This document shows positions 41,735 to 50,415 of a stretch of 64,000 nt of DNA, in pieces. The notes under the pieces are model-generated. The model had not been told where the DNA came from and ran no database searches. It saw nothing but the letters and a program-made list of their open reading frames with translations. The first letter of the stretch is position 1. Each line of letters opens with the position of its first letter. The stretch lies in assembly GCF_938045625.1 (NCBI RefSeq), contig NZ_CALIAV010000100.1, positions 1 to 64,000 on the forward strand, given 5' to 3'. The position numbers were made by a program, and so were the translations under genes. Source of the DNA: an uncultured Campylobacter sp. GTDB taxonomy: Bacteria; Campylobacterota; Campylobacteria; Campylobacterales; Campylobacteraceae.

Positions 41735-42706
41735 ATGTTTAAACGTTTTAGAAGGCTCAGGATAAATCCAGCGATTAGAGAGATGGTGCGCGAAACTAGC
41801 GTTTGCGCGAGCGATTTTATCTATCCGCTTTTCGTCGTCGAAGGCAAGGGCGTGAAAAAAGAGATAAGCTCGATGCCGGGCGTCTTTCAGATGAGTTTGG
41901 ACGAAATTTTAAAAGAGTGCGAAATCGTGCGAAATTTAGGCATAAAAGCGGTAATTTTGTTTGGAATCCCGAGCCTAAAAGATAGTGTAGGCAGCGACGC
42001 TTTGAGCGATGAGGGCATCATAGCGACCGCGCTTCGGGCAATAAAGGATAAATTCCCTGATCTCGTCGTGATAACCGATCTTTGCTTTTGCGAATACACC
42101 GATCACGGCCACTGCGGTATCCTAGATCACGTCCACCAGACCGTCGATAACGACGCGACGCTGGAAATTTCTGCCAAACAAGCGCTGATCCATGCTAGAA
42201 ACGGCGCCGATATGATCGCTCCAAGCGGTATGATGGACGGCATCATCGCTACCTTGCGCGGGGCGCTGGATTTGAGCGGATACGAAAATTTGCCGATTAT
42301 GGCGTATTCGACCAAATTTGCTTCGGCGTACTACGGGCCGTTTCGCGACGTAGCCGAGAGCGCGCCGAGCTTTGGTGATAGAAAAAGCTACCAGATGGAT
42401 CCCGCAAACCGCCTAGAAGCCGTGAGTGAGAGCCTGGAGGACGAGGCGCAAGGCGCCGATATCTTGATGGTAAAGCCGGCTTTGGCGTATCTAGATATCA
42501 TCCGCGATCTGCGCGAGGCTACGAGACTGCCGATCTGCGCGTATAACGTGAGCGGCGAATACGCTCTGCTAAAAGCCGCAGCAAAAGCCGGCGTCATCGA
42601 CTACGAGCGCGTGATGATGGAGACGCTAGTTGGATTTAAGAGAGCGGGGGCGGACCTGATAATAAGCTATCATGCTAAAGAAGCCGCTCAAATTTTAAGG
42701 GGATAG
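41735..42706 (+). CDS. hemB: Delta-aminolevulinic acid dehydratase
   Basis: Condenses two ALA to porphobilinogen in haem synthesis. 323 residues. Metal-site block VITDLCFCEYTDHGHCGI (near 111-128), Schiff-base lysines in AYSTKFASAYYGPF and MVKPALAYLD. The cysteines suggest a zinc-type active site. Haem supply is needed for the cytochromes of the nos cluster. An AAAGG site lies before the ATG, and argF follows after a 194-base structured gap. Confidence 0.95.
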   Translation: MFKRFRRLRINPAIREMVRETSVCASDFIYPLFVVEGKGVKKEISSMPGVFQMSLDEILKECEIVRNLGIKAVILFGIPSLKDSVGSDALSDEGIIATALRAIKDKFPDLVVITDLCFCEYTDHGHCGILDHVHQTVDNDATLEISAKQALIHARNGADMIAPSGMMDGIIATLRGALDLSGYENLPIMAYSTKFASAYYGPFRDVAESAPSFGDRKSYQMDPANRLEAVSESLEDEAQGADILMVKPALAYLDIIRDLREATRLPICAYNVSGEYALLKAAAKAGVIDYERVMMETLVGFKRAGADLIISYHAKEAAQILRG

Positions 42707-42714
42707 CGGCTCGT

Positions 42715-42848
42715 CTCGCGAGTATCTTTGCTTGATTTCGCAAATTTCGCCCTGCGATAGGCTACGTGCCTTATCTTGGGACGAAATTTACTTCTTCTAT
42801 TTAGCTACAAGCGTAGCGAAGTAGAAAACAAGCAAATCTATCTCGCGA
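42715..42848. repeat. 134-base imperfect inverted repeat between hemB and argF
   Basis: CTCGCGAGTATCTTTGCTTG (42715-42734) faces CAAGCAAATCTATCTCGCGA (42829-42848), pairing over 8 and about 7 bases with a small mismatch block. Inside it is a second pairing, TACTTC...GCTAC with GTAGCGAAGTA (about 42789-42823). An RNA through this gap could fold into a long branched hairpin. It may be a terminator, a processing site or a degraded small repeat element. Confidence 0.5.
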
Positions 42849-42900
42849 TACTTCGCCTTGTAAATTTTATGGGTAAAATTTGGGAATTTAAGGGGGCAAA

Positions 42901-43830
42901 ATGCGGCACTTTTTGACGTTAAACGATTTTAGCAAAGACGAAATCATAGAAATTTTAAATTTGGGTTTGCAGATAAAAAAAGAGGCAAAGGCGCGAGATT
43001 TTAAGCCGTATCTAAAAGATCAAAAATTAGCGATGATATTTGAAAAAAGCTCGACTAGAACGCGCGTGAGCTTTGACGTAGGGATGAACGAGCTTGGCGG
43101 GCACGCGCTGTTTCTCAGCTCGAGCGACATCCAGATCGGGCGCGGCGAGCCGATAAAAGACACCGCGCGCGTGATCTCGCGAATGTGCGATCTCATCATG
43201 GCTCGCGTTAATCGCCACGAGACACTTGAGGAATTTGCCAAATTTAGCCGCGTACCCGTGATAAACGGCCTTAGCGACAAATTTCATCCCGCGCAGCTGA
43301 TGGCCGATCTCATGACGGCGGTCGAATGCGGGCTAAAAATAGACGAGATAAAAGCGGGGTTCGTGGGCGACGGCAATAACATGGCGCATTCGTGGCTGAT
43401 GCTAGCTAGCAAGCTAGGCTTTGAGCTAAGGATCGCGACGCCCGCGGGCTATGAACCGGATGCCGAGGTCGTAAATTTAGCGATGAAAAACGCTCAAATC
43501 TCGGGAGCTAAAATTTATCTAACTCAGGACGTAAAAGAAGCCGTATCGGGCGCTAACGTCGTCACTACCGATACTTGGGTCTCGATGGGGCAAGAAGCTG
43601 AAAAAGAAAAGCGCTTAAAAGACTTCGCGGGCTTTTGCGTGGATGAAAATTTGATGGAATTAGCCGCTCCGAGAGCGATATTTTTACACTGCTTGCCGGC
43701 CTACCGCGGATACGAGGTGAGTGAGGCGGTGTTTGAGGCGCATGCGGATGAGATTTTTGCCGAGGCGGAAAATAGATTGCACGCGCAAAAAGGCGTGATG
43801 GTTTGGCTAGATAGGCAGCGAAACGGGTAA
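42901..43830 (+). CDS. argF: Ornithine carbamoyltransferase
   Basis: Forms citrulline from ornithine and carbamoyl phosphate in arginine synthesis. 309 residues. The carbamoyl-phosphate loop EKSSTRTRVSFDVG (near 50-63), HPAQLMADLMT, the ornithine-side DTWVSMGQE and the HCLPAYRGYEV motif are all present. It starts a run argF-UPF0763-hemN-Fe-S protein that is conserved in C. jejuni. Confidence 0.95.
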   Translation: MRHFLTLNDFSKDEIIEILNLGLQIKKEAKARDFKPYLKDQKLAMIFEKSSTRTRVSFDVGMNELGGHALFLSSSDIQIGRGEPIKDTARVISRMCDLIMARVNRHETLEEFAKFSRVPVINGLSDKFHPAQLMADLMTAVECGLKIDEIKAGFVGDGNNMAHSWLMLASKLGFELRIATPAGYEPDAEVVNLAMKNAQISGAKIYLTQDVKEAVSGANVVTTDTWVSMGQEAEKEKRLKDFAGFCVDENLMELAAPRAIFLHCLPAYRGYEVSEAVFEAHADEIFAEAENRLHAQKGVMVWLDRQRNG

Positions 43831-43843
43831 GTTAAGGAAGTAA

Positions 43844-44335
43844 ATGAAAGAAAAAAATCTACAAAAAACATACGAAAAAATCGACGAAATTTCGGGCGAG
43901 CTTGGGATAAAAGAGGGTGAGAAAACGATATTTGAGATCGTGCCGACGAGCGATCCTAATCAAATGAGCCTCAGCCTAAAAAGCGGCTCGTGGGACGGAG
44001 TTGAACCTTGGTTTGGCATTGACGAAAATCAAAATTTGCACACGATGGTTTCGTTAAAATCGCTCTCGCAACTCATCGAAGCCTACCGCAACGTCCAAAA
44101 GGAAAATTTCGAGCTAAGGCTTGAAAAGACGATCTGGCAGAACGTACCGATAGATTTTGCCGACGTCTGGGTCGTGGCGATGGACGAGATACGCAAGATC
44201 GCCGCAAAAAATAAAAACAAAAAAAGCATCGACGTAAATTTGGAAAAACTGGTAAAAGGTATCAAAAAGCAGTATCCAAATTTGTTCGTCGATATGCAGA
44301 ATTTAATGAAAAACGCAAGGAATAAAACGCTATGA
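43844..44335 (+). CDS. UPF0763 / DUF2603 family protein
   Basis: 163 residues, acidic N-terminal half (EKIDEISGELGIKEGEKTIFEIVPTSDPNQMSLSL) and a basic helical C-terminal half. A protein of this type sits between argF and hemN in C. jejuni (Cj0993c) as well. The function is unknown. Its end overlaps the hemN start (ATGA), so it is coupled to a haem gene. Confidence 0.82.
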   Translation: MKEKNLQKTYEKIDEISGELGIKEGEKTIFEIVPTSDPNQMSLSLKSGSWDGVEPWFGIDENQNLHTMVSLKSLSQLIEAYRNVQKENFELRLEKTIWQNVPIDFADVWVVAMDEIRKIAAKNKNKKSIDVNLEKLVKGIKKQYPNLFVDMQNLMKNARNKTL

Positions 44336-45693
44336 TAGATTTTGACGCTTACGTGAAGTATTCGCGCCCGGGACCGCGCTACACGAGCTATCCGACCGCG
44401 CCCGAGTTTAGCGATAAATTTACCTACGAGGACTACCTAGGGGAGCTAAAAAATCGCGACGCCTCGCGCCCGCTTTCGCTTTATTTGCACCTGCCGTTTT
44501 GCCGCAGCGCCTGTTATTTTTGCGGTTGCAACGTGATCTATACGAGCAAAGAAGACCGCAAAACGCGGTACATGGAGTATCTGCAAAAAGAGCTAGATCT
44601 GCTAGCGGCAAACCTCGATACGAGCGCGCCTGTGCTGCAAATGCACTTTGGCGGCGGCACTCCGACATTCTATGGCGCGGATCAGCTTGATGAAATCATC
44701 AAAATGATAAAGGCTAAATTTAAAAACTTCTCTCCCGAGGCTGAAATCAGCTGTGAAATCGACCCGAGATTTTTAACAAGAGAGCAGCTTGACGTGCTCG
44801 TCTCTCACGGATTTAACCGCGTTAGCTACGGCGTGCAGGATTTTGACGAGCGCGTACAAAAAGAGATCCACCGCATCCAGCCCTACGAGATCACCAAAAA
44901 CGCCGTAGATATGGCGCGCACTAAGGGCATAAACTCGATAAATATGGACCTGATCTACGGCCTGCCGTATCAGACGCTAGAGAGTTTTAAAGCGACGCTT
45001 GATAAGGCTTTGACGCTGTCTCCCGACCGTCTGGCGGTGTTTAACTACGCGCACGTGCCGTGGATAAAAAAATCTATGCGTAAATTTGACGAAGCTACAC
45101 TACCTAGCCCTAAAACAAAGCTTGAAATTTTAAAATACACGGCCGAGTTTTTTATCAAAAACGGCTACAAAATGATCGGCATGGATCACTTTGCAAAGCC
45201 TGGCGACGAGCTTTTCGGCGCGCTTGCTAATGGCACGCTTCATAGAAACTTCCAAGGCTACACGACTAAGGGCGGAGCTGATCTAATCGGCATCGGACTA
45301 ACTAGCATCGGCGAAGGGCAAAGATACTACGCGCAAAATTTCAAAGACATGGACGAATACGAAAAAGCCCTAGATAGCGGCATTTTGCCGTATTGCAAGG
45401 GCATTTATCTAACTGGCGACGATCTAATCAGAAAAGCTGTGATCATGAGCCTGATGAGCAACTTTGCGCTTGATATCAAGGCGGTCGAGGCTAAATTTGA
45501 CATCAAATTTTTTGAGTATTTTAAGGATGATTTGGTCGAGCTTGAAAATTTGAGCGAATTTGTAACTGTAACACCGGAAAAAATCAGCGTAAACGAGACG
45601 GGTACGCTGATCATACGAAATATCGCGATGTGCTTTGACGCGTATTTGAAAAAAATACCCGAAAATTTACGCCGATTTTCAAAAACGGTTTGA
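44332..45693 (+). CDS. hemN: Oxygen-independent coproporphyrinogen III oxidase
   Basis: Radical SAM enzyme that decarboxylates coproporphyrinogen III without oxygen. 453 residues, like E. coli HemN. The cluster motif is HLPFCRSACYFCGC (near 53-66), with GGGTPTF and YGVQDFDERVQKEIHRIQ. The C-terminal HemN domain (GDDLIRKAVIMSLMSNF) supports coproporphyrinogen oxidase rather than HutW/HemW. Consistent with low-oxygen life and many haem proteins. Confidence 0.94.
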   Translation: MIDFDAYVKYSRPGPRYTSYPTAPEFSDKFTYEDYLGELKNRDASRPLSLYLHLPFCRSACYFCGCNVIYTSKEDRKTRYMEYLQKELDLLAANLDTSAPVLQMHFGGGTPTFYGADQLDEIIKMIKAKFKNFSPEAEISCEIDPRFLTREQLDVLVSHGFNRVSYGVQDFDERVQKEIHRIQPYEITKNAVDMARTKGINSINMDLIYGLPYQTLESFKATLDKALTLSPDRLAVFNYAHVPWIKKSMRKFDEATLPSPKTKLEILKYTAEFFIKNGYKMIGMDHFAKPGDELFGALANGTLHRNFQGYTTKGGADLIGIGLTSIGEGQRYYAQNFKDMDEYEKALDSGILPYCKGIYLTGDDLIRKAVIMSLMSNFALDIKAVEAKFDIKFFEYFKDDLVELENLSEFVTVTPEKISVNETGTLIIRNIAMCFDAYLKKIPENLRRFSKTV

Positions 45694-45702
45694 TGGGCGG
45701 AT

Positions 45703-46956
45703 ATGTTTAAATTTAGCGAAATTTCAGATAAATGCGTAAAATGCGGCAAATGTATCCAAGTCTGCACGATCCACAAGATAAACTCCGACGAGACGACCTC
45801 TCCGCGCGGTTTTTTGGATCTCGTGGGAGCCTATGAGCGCGGCGAGCTAAAGCTCGATAAAAGCGCGAAAAATATCTTTGAGAGCTGTTTTTTATGCACG
45901 AGCTGCGTCGAGGTATGTCCAAACTCATTGCGCGTGGATACGGCGATAGAAAACGTCCGTCGCGACATCGCGGAAAAATTTGGCATCGCGTGGTATAAAA
46001 AGGCGTTTTTTTGGTTGCTTCGCCACCGCGCGGTGATGGACTTTTGCGCGAGGCTGGGGTATGTGTTTCAAAGTTGCGCGTTTAAGATCCGTGAAGGCGC
46101 GATGAGCCCGAGATTTAGCCTGCCGATGGTGAAAAAAGAGCGGCTTTTGCCCACTGCTAGCAAAAAGAGCTTTTTAAACTCGCATGCCGAGTTTATCGAT
46201 AACGGCGGCGATAAAACTATCGGAGTTTTTATCGGCTGTATGGGAAACTACGCGTATACGGGCATCGGCGAGGCTCTGGTTAAGATAGCGCGCAAGCTTG
46301 GGTTAAATTTAAATTTGATGAAAAAGCAGGCCTGTTGCGGCGCGCCGGCGTATTTTACGGGAGATTTTGCGACGGTCGAGGTTTTGGCAAAGCGAAATAT
46401 CGAGTATTTTGAAAAGATGCTGGGCGAGCTAGACGCTATCATCGTGCCGGAGGCTACTTGTTCGGCGATGATAAAGATCGACTACGAGCACTTTTTCCAT
46501 AATGACGAGCAGTGGCGAGAGCGCGCAAAAGCGGTGAGCAAGAAGATATTTTTAGCGACGGAGTACTTTGAAAAATTTACAAATTTAGCTGAAATTTTGG
46601 CTAAAAAAGGCAAAAATTTGACCTCCGTGACCTATCACGACCCTTGTCACGCCAGAAAAATGCAAGGCGTCTTTAAAGAGCCTCGCAAACTGCTTGCTCA
46701 AAACTACGAAATGACCGAAATGGACGATCCAAACGAGTGTTGCGGATTTGGCGGCGTGACGATGCAGTCCGAAAAATATCACCTAAGCCGCGCAGCCGGA
46801 CAAAGAAAATACGAGATGATAAAAAACTCGGGCGCAAAGATCGTAAGCGCAGAGTGTAGCGCCTGTAAAATGCAGATTTCAAATGCGTTACATATCGGCG
46901 GCTCAGACGTGAAATGCGAGAACCCGATAGAGTTAATCGCAAGGGTACTTGGATAG
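45703..46956 (+). CDS. CCG-domain iron-sulfur oxidoreductase subunit
   Basis: 417 residues. Two N-terminal ferredoxin sites (CVKCGKCIQVC, CFLCTSCVEVCP) and two CCG domains ending CCGAPAYFTGD and CCGFGGVTMQ, the layout of GlcF, LutA, GlpC and HdrD-like proteins. Its exact partner is not evident. C. jejuni has this gene at the same place after hemN (Cj0991c). It follows hemN by 9 bases and may pass electrons between a flavoprotein dehydrogenase and menaquinone. Confidence 0.85.
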   Translation: MFKFSEISDKCVKCGKCIQVCTIHKINSDETTSPRGFLDLVGAYERGELKLDKSAKNIFESCFLCTSCVEVCPNSLRVDTAIENVRRDIAEKFGIAWYKKAFFWLLRHRAVMDFCARLGYVFQSCAFKIREGAMSPRFSLPMVKKERLLPTASKKSFLNSHAEFIDNGGDKTIGVFIGCMGNYAYTGIGEALVKIARKLGLNLNLMKKQACCGAPAYFTGDFATVEVLAKRNIEYFEKMLGELDAIIVPEATCSAMIKIDYEHFFHNDEQWRERAKAVSKKIFLATEYFEKFTNLAEILAKKGKNLTSVTYHDPCHARKMQGVFKEPRKLLAQNYEMTEMDDPNECCGFGGVTMQSEKYHLSRAAGQRKYEMIKNSGAKIVSAECSACKMQISNALHIGGSDVKCENPIELIARVLG

Positions 46957-46987
46957 AGTTTGACGGTAAGTTTATATTTTTTTGTTG

Positions 46988-46993
46988 TATAAT
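46988..46993 (+). promoter_or_regulatory. -10 element before the 146-residue exported protein
   Basis: TATAAT at 46988-46993, preceded by TGTTG, in the 91-base gap after the Fe-S gene. Transcription would begin near 47000, with the GTG start at 47048 after AAGGAAATTTC. Confidence 0.5.
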
Positions 46994-47047
46994 GATAAGA
47001 CGGTCGGTCGATACTGTAAAATTTGATAAATATCCTAAGGAAATTTC

Positions 47048-47488
47048 GTGAAAAAGGTGATATTCGTTATTTTGATGCTTTTTGGCGCCTTGCTTGCAAA
47101 CGACGAATATCATATTTTTGTGAGCGCTTTTGGCGATGACGTAAGCGAAAAGGCAATAGAAAGCGTGCGAGTGGCCGTCGAAAAAAAAGTAGGCGACCTT
47201 GAGGGCGTCGAAAAGGTCGTTAGCGGTAAATTTGGTAGATACCGTGCCATCGCGATAAAAACACAGCCTCTAAGCGGAGAAAAAATTAAAATTTTAATTA
47301 ATAAAATAAAATCCGCAGGATACAAAGAGGCGTACACCGGGATAGTAAAAAATGAAAATAACGACGATAAAGGCGTCATTGATTCTAAAACCACTGCAGA
47401 AGAAAAAGACGTAACTATGCCAAAAAAACGAGGATTAAGAAAGAAGCCGGACCTATTTTTTAAAGAGGCTCCGGAACCAATGGGCTAA
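47048..47488 (+). CDS. Exported protein with SPOR-like domain
   Basis: 146 residues from a GTG at 47048. Sec signal MKKVIFVILMLFGALLAND, then a region of about 75 residues (YHIFVSAFGDDVSEKAIESVRVAVEKK...GRYRAIAIKTQPLSGEKIKILINKIKSAGYKEAYTG) with the repeated beta-alpha-beta look of SPOR peptidoglycan-binding domains, and a basic tail. The SPOR idea is tentative. It has its own promoter and precedes the tRNA cluster. Confidence 0.7.
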   Translation: MKKVIFVILMLFGALLANDEYHIFVSAFGDDVSEKAIESVRVAVEKKVGDLEGVEKVVSGKFGRYRAIAIKTQPLSGEKIKILINKIKSAGYKEAYTGIVKNENNDDKGVIDSKTTAEEKDVTMPKKRGLRKKPDLFFKEAPEPMG

Positions 47489-47556
47489 AATTTAGTTTGT
47501 ATGTGCGGCTAAATTCTAATTTTTTATCCTTATTTCCAAAAAATTTTTAAAAAAGC

Positions 47557-47585
47557 TTGACTTTGAAAAGAAATTGGGCTATAAT
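47557..47585 (+). promoter_or_regulatory. Consensus promoter of the tRNA cluster
   Basis: TTGACT (47557-47562), a 17-base spacer and TATAAT (47580-47585), nearly the full sigma-70 consensus. Transcription would start near 47592, about 16 bases before the first tRNA. Such a complete -35 is unusual for Campylobacter and fits strong stable-RNA expression. Confidence 0.8.
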
Positions 47586-47607
47586 CCAACTTTCACAAAT
47601 CAAGGAT

Positions 47608-47683
47608 GCTGGTGTAGCTCAGTTGGTAGAGCTACTGCCTTGTAAGCAGTGGGTCGGCGGTTCAAGTCCGTTCACCAGCTCCA
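47608..47683 (+). tRNA. tRNA-Thr (anticodon TGT)
   Basis: 76 bases including encoded CCA. Acceptor arms GCTGGTG and CACCAGC pair fully; the anticodon arm ACTGC/GCAGT closes the loop CTTGTAA, giving TGT; the T arm contains GGTTCAAGTCC. Confidence 0.97.
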
Positions 47684-47742
47684 TTTCATAACAGTGTTTG
47701 ACCAGAAATACCATTAAGCATTTATAATTTAAGATTAATTAG

Positions 47743-47827
<85 letters not shown>

Positions 47828-47835
47828 TGCTACGC

Positions 47836-47912
47836 GCGGGAGTAGCTCAGTTGGCTAGAGCATCAGCCTTCCAAGCTGAGGGTCGCGGGTTCGAGCCCCG
47901 TTTCCCGCTCCA
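47836..47912 (+). tRNA. tRNA-Gly (anticodon TCC)
   Basis: 77 bases including encoded CCA. Acceptor arm GCGGGAG pairs with TTCCCGC (one G-U pair); the anticodon loop CTTCCAA gives TCC; T arm GCGGGTTCGAGCCCCG. Confidence 0.96.
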
Positions 47913-48025
47913 CCATTTAGGTTTACTGGGAGCTGTAAAACTTAACTGCTTTTATATGCTTACATAATCTAAATTTTGGTCGCATTGTTGGGTATTGGTA
48001 GCGATTTCTCTTTGCCTGAGTTTAG

Positions 48026-48100
<75 letters not shown>

Positions 48101-48163
48101 CGGATTTTAGAGAAGAAAAATTAAGCATAAATTTGAAACACAAATATCATTACGGAGGAAGAG

Positions 48164-49363
48164 ATGGCAAAAGAAAAATTTTCACGTAACAAGCCACACG
48201 TAAACATTGGTACTATTGGTCACGTTGACCATGGTAAAACAACTTTGACAGCTGCAATTTCTGCTGTTCTTTCAAGAAAAGGTCTTGCTGAGCTAAAAGA
48301 CTATGATAATATCGACAACGCTCCAGAGGAGAAAGAGCGCGGTATTACCATCGCTACTTCTCACATTGAGTATGAGACTGAAAATCGCCACTATGCTCAC
48401 GTTGACTGCCCAGGCCACGCCGACTATGTTAAAAACATGATTACCGGTGCGGCTCAAATGGACGGTGCTATCCTAGTTGTTTCTGCTGCTGACGGCCCAA
48501 TGCCTCAAACCAGAGAGCACATCTTGCTATCTCGCCAAGTAGGCGTTCCATATATCGTTGTTTTCATGAACAAAGCTGATATGGTTGACGATGCTGAACT
48601 TCTTGAACTAGTTGAGATGGAAATTCGCGAGCTTCTAAACGAGTACGACTTCCCTGGTGACGATACTCCAATCGTAGCAGGCTCGGCTCTACAAGCTCTT
48701 AATGAGGCTAAGGCTGGAACAGACGGCGAATGGTCTGCAAAGGTTCTTGAACTTATGGCTAGAGTTGATGAGTATATTCCAACTCCAGTACGTGCAACAG
48801 ATAAAGATTTCTTGATGCCTATCGAGGATGTTTTCTCTATTTCTGGTCGCGGTACGGTTGTTACCGGTAGAATTGAAAAAGGCGTGGTAAAAGTCGGCGA
48901 TACCATCGAAATCGTAGGTATTAGACCAACTCAAACTACTACAGTTACCGGCGTTGAGATGTTTAGAAAAGAGATGGATCAAGGCGAGGCAGGCGACAAC
49001 GTAGGCGTTCTTCTAAGAGGCACTAAAAAAGAAGACGTTGAGCGCGGTATGGTTCTTTGCAAACCTAAATCAATTACTCCTCACACTAAATTTGAGGGCG
49101 AAGTTTATATTTTAACAAAAGAAGAAGGTGGACGCCACACCCCATTCTTTAACAACTATAGACCGCAGTTCTATGTAAGAACGACTGATGTTACAGGTTC
49201 TATTACTCTTCCAGAAGGAACAGAGATGGTTATGCCTGGTGATAACCTAAAGATAACTGTTGAGCTTATTGCGCCAGTTGCTCTTGAAGAGGGAACTCGT
49301 TTTGCGATCCGTGAAGGCGGTAGAACTGTTGGTTCAGGCGTTGTTTCTAAGATTCTAGCATAA
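48164..49363 (+). CDS. tuf: Elongation factor Tu
   Basis: GTPase that brings aminoacyl-tRNA to the ribosome. 399 residues. GTP sites: GHVDHGKTT (near 19-27), DCPGHADY, MNKADM; effector region EEKERGITI. Domains 2 and 3 are complete to VVSKIL. GGAGG lies seven bases before the ATG. A strong terminator follows. Confidence 0.98.
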   Translation: MAKEKFSRNKPHVNIGTIGHVDHGKTTLTAAISAVLSRKGLAELKDYDNIDNAPEEKERGITIATSHIEYETENRHYAHVDCPGHADYVKNMITGAAQMDGAILVVSAADGPMPQTREHILLSRQVGVPYIVVFMNKADMVDDAELLELVEMEIRELLNEYDFPGDDTPIVAGSALQALNEAKAGTDGEWSAKVLELMARVDEYIPTPVRATDKDFLMPIEDVFSISGRGTVVTGRIEKGVVKVGDTIEIVGIRPTQTTTVTGVEMFRKEMDQGEAGDNVGVLLRGTKKEDVERGMVLCKPKSITPHTKFEGEVYILTKEEGGRHTPFFNNYRPQFYVRTTDVTGSITLPEGTEMVMPGDNLKITVELIAPVALEEGTRFAIREGGRTVGSGVVSKILA

Positions 49364-49380
49364 TCTAATTTATAATTTTT

Positions 49381-49405
49381 AGCGGAGATTTTTCTCCGCT
49401 TTTTC
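49381..49405 (+). terminator. Intrinsic terminator after tuf
   Basis: Perfect 8-bp stem AGCGGAGA/TCTCCGCT (49381-49388, 49393-49400) with a TTTT loop, followed by TTTTC. It lies 17 bases past the tuf stop and just before rpmG. Confidence 0.85.
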
Positions 49406-49416
49406 AAAGGGAATTT

Positions 49417-49587
49417 ATGGCAAAAGGTAATAGAATAAAAGTTGGTCTTAAATGTTCTGAATCAGGTGATATAAACTATACCACAGTAAAAAACAGCAAG
49501 ACAACGACTGAAAAATTAGAACTAAAAAAATATTGCCCAAGACTAAAAAAACACACAGTTCATAAAGAAGTTAAGTTAAAGAGCTAA
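49417..49587 (+). CDS. rpmG: 50S ribosomal protein L33
   Basis: 56 residues, MAKGNRIKVGLKCSESG...KKYCPRLKKHTVHKEVKLKS. The block KKYCPRLKKHTVHKE is the L33 signature; two Cys only (13, 40), so it is the zinc-free-looking type rather than the four-Cys form. AAAGGGA precedes the ATG. It lies in the usual place between tuf and secE. Confidence 0.95.
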   Translation: MAKGNRIKVGLKCSESGDINYTTVKNSKTTTEKLELKKYCPRLKKHTVHKEVKLKS

Positions 49588-49595
49588 GGCTTTTT

Positions 49596-49671
49596 AGGGC
49601 AATAGCTCCAACGGTAGAGCGCTGGATTCCAAATCCAATGGTTGGGGGTTCGAATCCCTCTTGCCCTGCCA
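49596..49671 (+). tRNA. tRNA-Trp (anticodon CCA)
   Basis: 76 bases including encoded CCA. Acceptor arms AGGGCAA and TTGCCCT pair fully; anticodon arm TGGAT/ATCCA with the loop TCCAAA region gives CCA; T arm GGGGGTTCGAATCCCTC. It is 8 bases past rpmG. Confidence 0.97.
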
Positions 49672-49685
49672 TCAAAAGGTTAAAA

Positions 49686-49865
49686 ATGGAAAAAATAATA
49701 AATTATATAAAGCTTTCTCGCGCTGAGATTGGAAAGGTAATTTTTCCACTCAAAGAGCAGATAAGAAATGCTTTTATAACAGTTTTTGCTGTAGTAGCTA
49801 TTGTTTCACTTTTTTTAGCTCTTGTTGATGCAATTATGTCTTTCTCTCTTTCAAAGCTGATTTAA
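49686..49865 (+). CDS. secE: Preprotein translocase subunit SecE
   Basis: 59 residues from the ATG at 49686 (an in-frame ATG at 49638 lies within the tRNA). Amphipathic N-terminal helix MEKIINYIKLSRAEIGKVIFPLKEQ and one membrane segment (AFITVFAVVAIVSLFLALVDAIM), the minimal SecE form. It clamps the SecY channel. Confidence 0.95.
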   Translation: MEKIINYIKLSRAEIGKVIFPLKEQIRNAFITVFAVVAIVSLFLALVDAIMSFSLSKLI

Positions 49866-49874
49866 GGTTGGATC

Positions 49875-50405
49875 ATGGCACATAAATGGTATGCGATTCA
49901 AACTTATGCCGGTAGCGAAATGAGCGTAAAGAGAGCTATTGAAAATTTGGTTAGAGATAATCACATTGAAGAACAACTAAAAGAGATTATAGTTCCTACT
50001 GAAGATGTAATAGAAATCAAAAACGGCAAGAAAAAAATAAACGAAAGAAGTCTTTATCCTGGATATGCTTTTGCATATCTTGATTTGGATACGGCTCTTT
50101 GGCACAAGATTCAGTCTCTTCCTAAAGTTGGTAGATTTATAGGCGAGGCGAAAAAACCTACGCCGCTAAGCGAAAAAGATATAAATTTAATTTTAGAAAA
50201 AGTCCAAAAGCGAGCCGCTCCTAAACCAAAAATTTTCTTTGATAACGGAGAAAATGTTCGTATTACGGAAGGGCCTTTCGCGAATTTTACTGGTATAGTA
50301 GAAGAGTACGATATGATACACGGAAAGCTAAGGCTAAATGTTTCAATATTTGGCAGAAGCACCCCAGTTGAAATTTTATATTCACAAGTCGAGAAGATAG
50401 TATAA
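49875..50405 (+). CDS. nusG: Transcription antitermination factor NusG
   Basis: 176 residues. NGN domain starting HKWYAIQTYAGSEMSVKRAIE with ERSLYPGYAFAYLDLD, and a C-terminal KOW domain ENVRITEGPFANFTGIVEEYD. It binds RNA polymerase and couples it to Rho or the ribosome. It starts 9 bases after secE. Confidence 0.97.
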   Translation: MAHKWYAIQTYAGSEMSVKRAIENLVRDNHIEEQLKEIIVPTEDVIEIKNGKKKINERSLYPGYAFAYLDLDTALWHKIQSLPKVGRFIGEAKKPTPLSEKDINLILEKVQKRAAPKPKIFFDNGENVRITEGPFANFTGIVEEYDMIHGKLRLNVSIFGRSTPVEILYSQVEKIV

Positions 50406-50415
50406 GGAGAAGTTT

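Noticed and set aside
2150..42900. CRISPR array suggested by the many similar short motifs
   Set aside because: The AAATTT motifs have no regular spacing, no repeat of 24-40 bases and no cas gene is near.
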